Source: Deltaproteobacteria bacterium
Lineage (GTDB): Bacteria; Desulfobacterota; GWC2-55-46; DRQE01
NCBI GenBank assembly: GCA_030636245.1
Contig: DAOVXI010000049.1
Span: 1 to 9,508, forward strand
DNA: 9,508 nt
Direction of reading: 5' to 3'
The notes beneath the pieces were generated by a model. The model worked only from the letters and a program-made list of their open reading frames with translations, was not told the origin of the DNA and did not search any database. Positions 7,007 to 9,508 of this stretch are shown here, piece after piece; position 1 is the stretch's first letter, and every line of letters starts with the position of its first letter. The position numbers were made by a program, and so were the translations under genes.

Positions 7007-7042
7007 TTGTAGGCCTTATTAATGGCCGTTGTTATAAGATAA

Positions 7043-7048
7043 GGGAGG
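7043..7048 (+). promoter_or_regulatory. Ribosome-binding site setting the rpsD start
   Basis: GGGAGG lies 5 bases before TTG 7054. An in-frame ATG further upstream at 6976 lies within the end of rpsK and would add 26 non-homologous residues. This site therefore decides for the TTG. Confidence 0.75.
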
Positions 7049-7053
7049 TAGTT

Positions 7054-7680
7054 TTGGCAAGATATACAGGATCAGCATGTAAGGTATGCAGACGTGAGGC
7101 AGCTAAGCTCTTTTTTAAGGGCGAAAGATGCTACACGGATAAGTGTTCCTTTGAGAGAAGAAGCTATCCACCGGGACAGCATGGACAGGGTCGCGGAAAG
7201 GTAAGCGAGTATGCCATGCAGCTCAGAGAAAAGCAGAAAGTGAAGAGGATGTACGGCCTCATGGAAGGTCAGTTCAAAAGCATCTTCAATAAGGCTGACA
7301 GGGCAAAAGGCGTAACAGGTGAAAACCTCATGAGCCTTCTTGAGAGAAGGTTTGATAACGTCGTATTCAGGCTGGGACTAGCCAACTCAAGGGCCGAGTC
7401 TAGAATGTTAGTCACACAGGGTCACTTCACGATTAACGGTAAGAAGGTAGATATTCCTTCCTATGTTATGAAGGAAGGTGACGTTATTGAAGTGGCTGAA
7501 TCCAGTAAGAAAGTCGCAAAGTTTCCTGACAGCATCAAGTCATCCGAGAGAAGGGGTGTGCCGGAGTGGTTAAGCATGGAAGCCGCTAACCTTAAAGGTA
7601 AGCTCATGAGGCTTCCGATAAGGGATGATATAACAATGCCTGTACAGGAACAGCTTATAGTAGAACTTTACTCAAAATAG
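7054..7680 (+). CDS. rpsD: 30S ribosomal protein uS4, zinc-binding form
   Basis: Primary 16S rRNA-binding protein that nucleates assembly of the 30S body; in several bacteria it also represses its own operon. Starting at TTG 7054 it has 208 residues. The N-terminal domain carries a C+ zinc site at C9, C12, C26 and C31, with the same residue numbers as in the Thermus protein as I recall it. PPGQHGQGRGKVSEYAMQLR at residues 39-58 is a family block. The S4 RNA-binding domain spans about 98-160 (RRFDNVVFRLGLANSRAESR). Of its 19 arginine codons, 17 are AGA or AGG. A 47-base spacer separates it from rpsK and a 70-base spacer precedes rpoA, the widest gap in the window. Confidence 0.96.
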   Translation: MARYTGSACKVCRREAAKLFFKGERCYTDKCSFERRSYPPGQHGQGRGKVSEYAMQLREKQKVKRMYGLMEGQFKSIFNKADRAKGVTGENLMSLLERRFDNVVFRLGLANSRAESRMLVTQGHFTINGKKVDIPSYVMKEGDVIEVAESSKKVAKFPDSIKSSERRGVPEWLSMEAANLKGKLMRLPIRDDITMPVQEQLIVELYSK

Positions 7681-7698
7681 ATAATTATAACAGAGTAT

Positions 7699-7729
7699 TT
7701 GAAATTGAATATTCATTGCAGCTTAAAAT
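7699..7729 (+). promoter_or_regulatory. Possible internal promoter ahead of rpoA
   Basis: TTGAAA (7699-7704) and TAAAAT (7724-7729) resemble -35 and -10 boxes, with a 19-base spacer that is longer than ideal. The palindrome TGAATATTCA (7706-7715) lies between them. The gap is AT-rich, so such matches can arise by chance. The candidate rests only on the sequence match and on this being the longest gap. Confidence 0.22.
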
Positions 7730-7741
7730 ACCTTACCTTAT

Positions 7742-7749
7742 GGGGGGGA
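7742..7749 (+). promoter_or_regulatory. G-run ribosome-binding site for rpoA
   Basis: Seven consecutive G followed by A, one base before ATG 7751. Pairing of GGGGG with the 16S tail would be imperfect, and the register is unclear. It is unlike the GGAGG sites used by the neighbouring genes. Confidence 0.5.
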
Positions 7750-7750
7750 A

Positions 7751-8773
7751 ATGCACAAAAATTGGCGTAATCTGATAAAACCAAAAGCATTAGAAGTAGA
7801 TCAAAGTGTTCTGACACCGACCTATGGTAAATTCACCATAGAGCCTCTTGAGAGGGGTTATGGTGTTACGATAGGGAATTCACTTAGAAGAATACTCTTG
7901 TCATCGCTAAGAGGAGCTGCCGTAACAAACGTTAAGTTTGACGGTGTGTTGCACGAGTTCTCATCGATAACAGGCGTTAAGGAAGATGTCTCCGATATCA
8001 TTCTTAATATTAAGCAGTTGAGGATAAGCATTGACGGCGAAGGCCCTAAGACCTTGAAGTTTAATATCAAAGGTCCTAAAGAAGTACGTGCCGGAGACAT
8101 TGAGTGTGACGATTCGGTAACCATACTCGATCCGGAACACTATATCGCTACGGTCGCAAAGGATGGCGAGCTTAAGTGTGAGTTGACCGCGAACGACGGG
8201 AGCGGCTATGTAACGGCAGAGAAGAATAAGGATGAGGAAGCTCCAGTGGGAACTATCCCGATAGATGCTCTTTTTTCACCTGTTACAAGGGTAAACTTCG
8301 ATGTCACACATGCAAGGGTTGGGCAACGGACGGACTATGATAAGCTTGTGCTTGAAGTCTTGACTTCTGGTGCGGTCGATCCGCAGACAGCCGTTGCGAT
8401 ATCAGCAAAGATACTTAAAGATCAGCTCAGTGTTTTCGTTACCTTCGAGGAATCGGAGCACGATGTGGAGCCGGCTGAAGAGGTTGAGGATAAACCTTGG
8501 TTTAATAAAAATCTCTTTAAAACAGTAGATGAGTTAGAGCTTTCCGTTAGAAGCGCGAATTGTTTAAAGAACGCCGATATAAAGTATATTGGAGAGATGG
8601 TTCAGCGCTCTGATCAGGAGATGCTTAGAACAAAGAACTTCGGAAGAAAATCATTGAACGAGATCAAGGAGATACTCCATGAGATGGGTCTTGATTTCGG
8701 CATGAAGCTTGAGGGTTTTCCCGAGAGGAACGAGTTGGACCGCAAGTACACCGAGCTTAAGGAAGCTGATTAG
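7751..8773 (+). CDS. rpoA: DNA-directed RNA polymerase subunit alpha
   Basis: Alpha subunit whose dimer is the scaffold for beta and beta' assembly and whose C-terminal domain binds UP elements and activators. It has 340 residues (E. coli 329). The N-terminal domain, about residues 20-235, includes TIGNSLRRILLSSLRGAAV (40-58) with R46/R47 in the dimer and assembly region. An acidic linker (about 233-257) leads to the C-terminal domain, about 258-326. There VRSANCLK at 266-273 holds R267, N270 and K273, which match E. coli R265, N268 and K271 for UP-element contact, and FGRKSLNEIKEIL completes the fold. The charged tail after residue 324 is longer than in E. coli. rplQ follows after 12 bases, as in most bacteria. 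Confidence 0.97.
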   Translation: MHKNWRNLIKPKALEVDQSVLTPTYGKFTIEPLERGYGVTIGNSLRRILLSSLRGAAVTNVKFDGVLHEFSSITGVKEDVSDIILNIKQLRISIDGEGPKTLKFNIKGPKEVRAGDIECDDSVTILDPEHYIATVAKDGELKCELTANDGSGYVTAEKNKDEEAPVGTIPIDALFSPVTRVNFDVTHARVGQRTDYDKLVLEVLTSGAVDPQTAVAISAKILKDQLSVFVTFEESEHDVEPAEEVEDKPWFNKNLFKTVDELELSVRSANCLKNADIKYIGEMVQRSDQEMLRTKNFGRKSLNEIKEILHEMGLDFGMKLEGFPERNELDRKYTELKEAD

Positions 8774-8785
8774 GAGTTAAAGGAA

Positions 8786-9409
8786 ATGAGACACAATAAA
8801 GATAATAAAAAATTCTCACGGAACACCGGACATCTAAGGTGCATGTTGGCAAACCTTACATGTGATGTTATCCGCCACGGCAGAGTGAAGACAACCGTAG
8901 CCAAGGCAAAAGAGATCAGACGTTACGTTGAGAGAATGATAACACTTGGCAAGGCAGGGGACACCAGCGCCAGACGTCGTGCAATGGCCTTCATGAGAAG
9001 TAAGGAAGCTGTAAAGACACTTTTTAATGATGTGTCTCCAGGCTTTAAGTCACGTAACGGCGGCTACACAAGGGTGCTAAAGTACGGCGTGAGGGCAGGC
9101 GATGCCGCTCCGATGGCATTTATTGAACTTACCGAGAGTGATGATACATTAAAACAGGCTGCTGCGGTAGCGGAAGCTAAAAAACCTGCCACAGCAAAGA
9201 AAAAAGCCGCTAAGCCTGCGGAAAAGACCAAAGAGGCAGCAGCTAAGAAACCTGCAAAGGCTAAAGCCGAGACAAAGCCAAAGGCAAAAGAAGAGAAGGC
9301 AGAGAAAAAAGCCGCTCCCAAAAAGAGCGCAAAGGCAGCCGCAGATAAAGGCGAGAAGAAAGAAACCAAAGCCAAGAAGCCTGCCGCAGCAAAAAAAGAA
9401 GAGAAGTAA
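8786..9409 (+). CDS. rplQ: 50S ribosomal protein bL17 with long Lys/Ala-rich C-terminal tail
   Basis: 50S protein near the peptide exit tunnel. It has 207 residues; the conserved domain is about 117 (MRHNKDNKKFSRNTGHLRCM to APMAFIELTE) and is complete, including RNGGYTRVLKYGVRAGDAAP at 90-109. The remaining roughly 90 residues form a low-complexity tail. From residue 131 to the end (77 residues) I count 30 Lys, 24 Ala, 10 Glu and 6 Pro, with no aromatic or large hydrophobic residue. It resembles the disordered, nucleic-acid-binding tails of H1-like proteins. The tail is in frame with no break, ends in TAA and stands just before a strong terminator. The start ATG has TAGGAG overlapping the rpoA stop, 9 bases upstream. 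Confidence 0.95.
   Translation: MRHNKDNKKFSRNTGHLRCMLANLTCDVIRHGRVKTTVAKAKEIRRYVERMITLGKAGDTSARRRAMAFMRSKEAVKTLFNDVSPGFKSRNGGYTRVLKYGVRAGDAAPMAFIELTESDDTLKQAAAVAEAKKPATAKKKAAKPAEKTKEAAAKKPAKAKAETKPKAKEEKAEKKAAPKKSAKAAADKGEKKETKAKKPAAAKKEEK
9167..9406 (+). repeat. Low-complexity purine-rich coding stretch (bL17 tail)
   Basis: These bases encode residues 128-207 of bL17 and consist largely of AAA/AAG, GCN and GAN codons in irregular order (AKKP, KAK and EKK-like units). There is no fixed repeat period, so this is compositional bias, not a tandem array. The antisense strand is correspondingly open and gives misleading Phe/Leu/Ala-rich or Phe/Leu/Cys-rich ORFs. Confidence 0.8.
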
Positions 9410-9428
9410 TCTGTTTATGATCAAGTAC

Positions 9429-9460
9429 AAGCCGGACCTTTTAAGGTCCGGCTTTTTTAT
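9429..9460 (+). terminator. Intrinsic terminator of the spc-alpha operon
   Basis: AAGCCGGACCTT (9429-9440) pairs perfectly with AAGGTCCGGCTT (9443-9454). The stable form is an 8-bp GC-rich stem, GCCGGACC with GGTCCGGC, around a TTTTAA loop. It is followed at once by six T, then AT. It lies 19 bases after the rplQ stop and marks the end of the transcription unit. Confidence 0.95.
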
Positions 9461-9474
9461 TTGGGAAATATTTG

Positions 9475-9503
9475 TTGACATCAGATCAAGAATCCTGTAT
9501 AAA
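9475..9503 (+). promoter_or_regulatory. Strong sigma70-type promoter directed out of the window
   Basis: A perfect -35 box TTGACA (9475-9480), a 17-base spacer and TATAAA (9498-9503), five of six against the -10 consensus. It begins 15 bases after the operon terminator, so it should drive the next gene or RNA beyond base 9508, which cannot be identified here. Confidence 0.75.
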
Positions 9504-9508
9504 GATAG

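Noticed and set aside
7013..7030. GGCC...GGCC inverted repeat in the rpsK-rpsD spacer as a possible S4 control site
   Set aside because: Four base pairs with an 8-base loop; no pseudoknot resembling known S4 targets can be drawn with confidence.
6976..7053. Upstream extension of rpsD from the ATG at 6976
   Set aside because: It overlaps the conserved end of rpsK. GGGAGG and the MARYTGSAC start at 7054 match uS4.
9149..9481. Minus-strand ORF of 110 residues rich in Phe, Leu and Cys opposite the rplQ tail
   Set aside because: It is the antisense reading of AAG/AAA/GCN codons, crosses the operon terminator, and has no ribosome-binding site or recognisable domain. The same applies to the minus-strand ORF at 9064-9375.
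1..9508. Search for a novel accessory system (defence, mobile element, CRISPR, toxin-antitoxin)
   Set aside because: Almost every base is accounted for by conserved translation, secretion and transcription genes on one strand with short spacers. No foreign insertion or unexplained ORF remains.

Overview
The window is one uninterrupted, same-strand run of translation and secretion genes: the distal part of the spc ribosomal-protein operon joined directly to the alpha operon. In order it holds rplE (5' end missing), rpsN, rpsH, rplF, rplR, rpsE, rpmD, rplO, secY, adk, map, infA, rpmJ, rpsM, rpsK, rpsD, rpoA and rplQ. An intrinsic terminator follows, and the last bases hold a near-consensus sigma70-type promoter that points out of the window. 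Spacing is tight throughout. secY/adk overlap by 1 base, adk/map by 8, and most gaps are 2-50 bases. The largest gap is 70 bases, before rpoA. No stretch above 300 bases lacks a gene, and I see no mobile element, CRISPR array, tRNA or rRNA.

Organism: a bacterium, as shown by Shine-Dalgarno sites, bacterial bL17, bL36, IF-1 and RpoA, and this gene order. The insertion of adk and map between secY and infA, the zinc-type uS14 and its sequence (for example the YYRKFDMCRICLR stretch) resemble deltaproteobacterial lineages of the Geobacter/Desulfuromonadales kind. Arginine is written almost only with AGA/AGG (17 of 19 in rpsD) and ATA is common for isoleucine, so a less studied relative or a neighbouring phylum is also possible. 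The placement is an inference from remembered sequences, not a search.

Layout: positions 1-3148 encode large- and small-subunit ribosomal proteins. Positions 3151-5859 hold the SecYEG channel subunit, adenylate kinase and methionine aminopeptidase, a translationally coupled trio for membrane insertion, nucleotide balance and N-terminal processing. Positions 5863-7680 hold IF-1, bL36, uS13, uS11 and uS4. Positions 7751-9409 hold the RNA polymerase alpha subunit and bL17. Together they allow ribosome, translocon and RNA polymerase synthesis to be coordinated.

The region is conserved housekeeping DNA and I found no undescribed system. The points worth a second look are modest. They are a lysine/alanine-rich tail of about 80-90 residues on bL17, a 10-residue C-terminal extension of uS14 that runs through the rpsH ribosome-binding site, many TTG starts, four-cysteine or Cys/His zinc sites in four proteins, a stem-loop across the rpmD stop, and the AT-rich gap before rpoA with a possible internal promoter.
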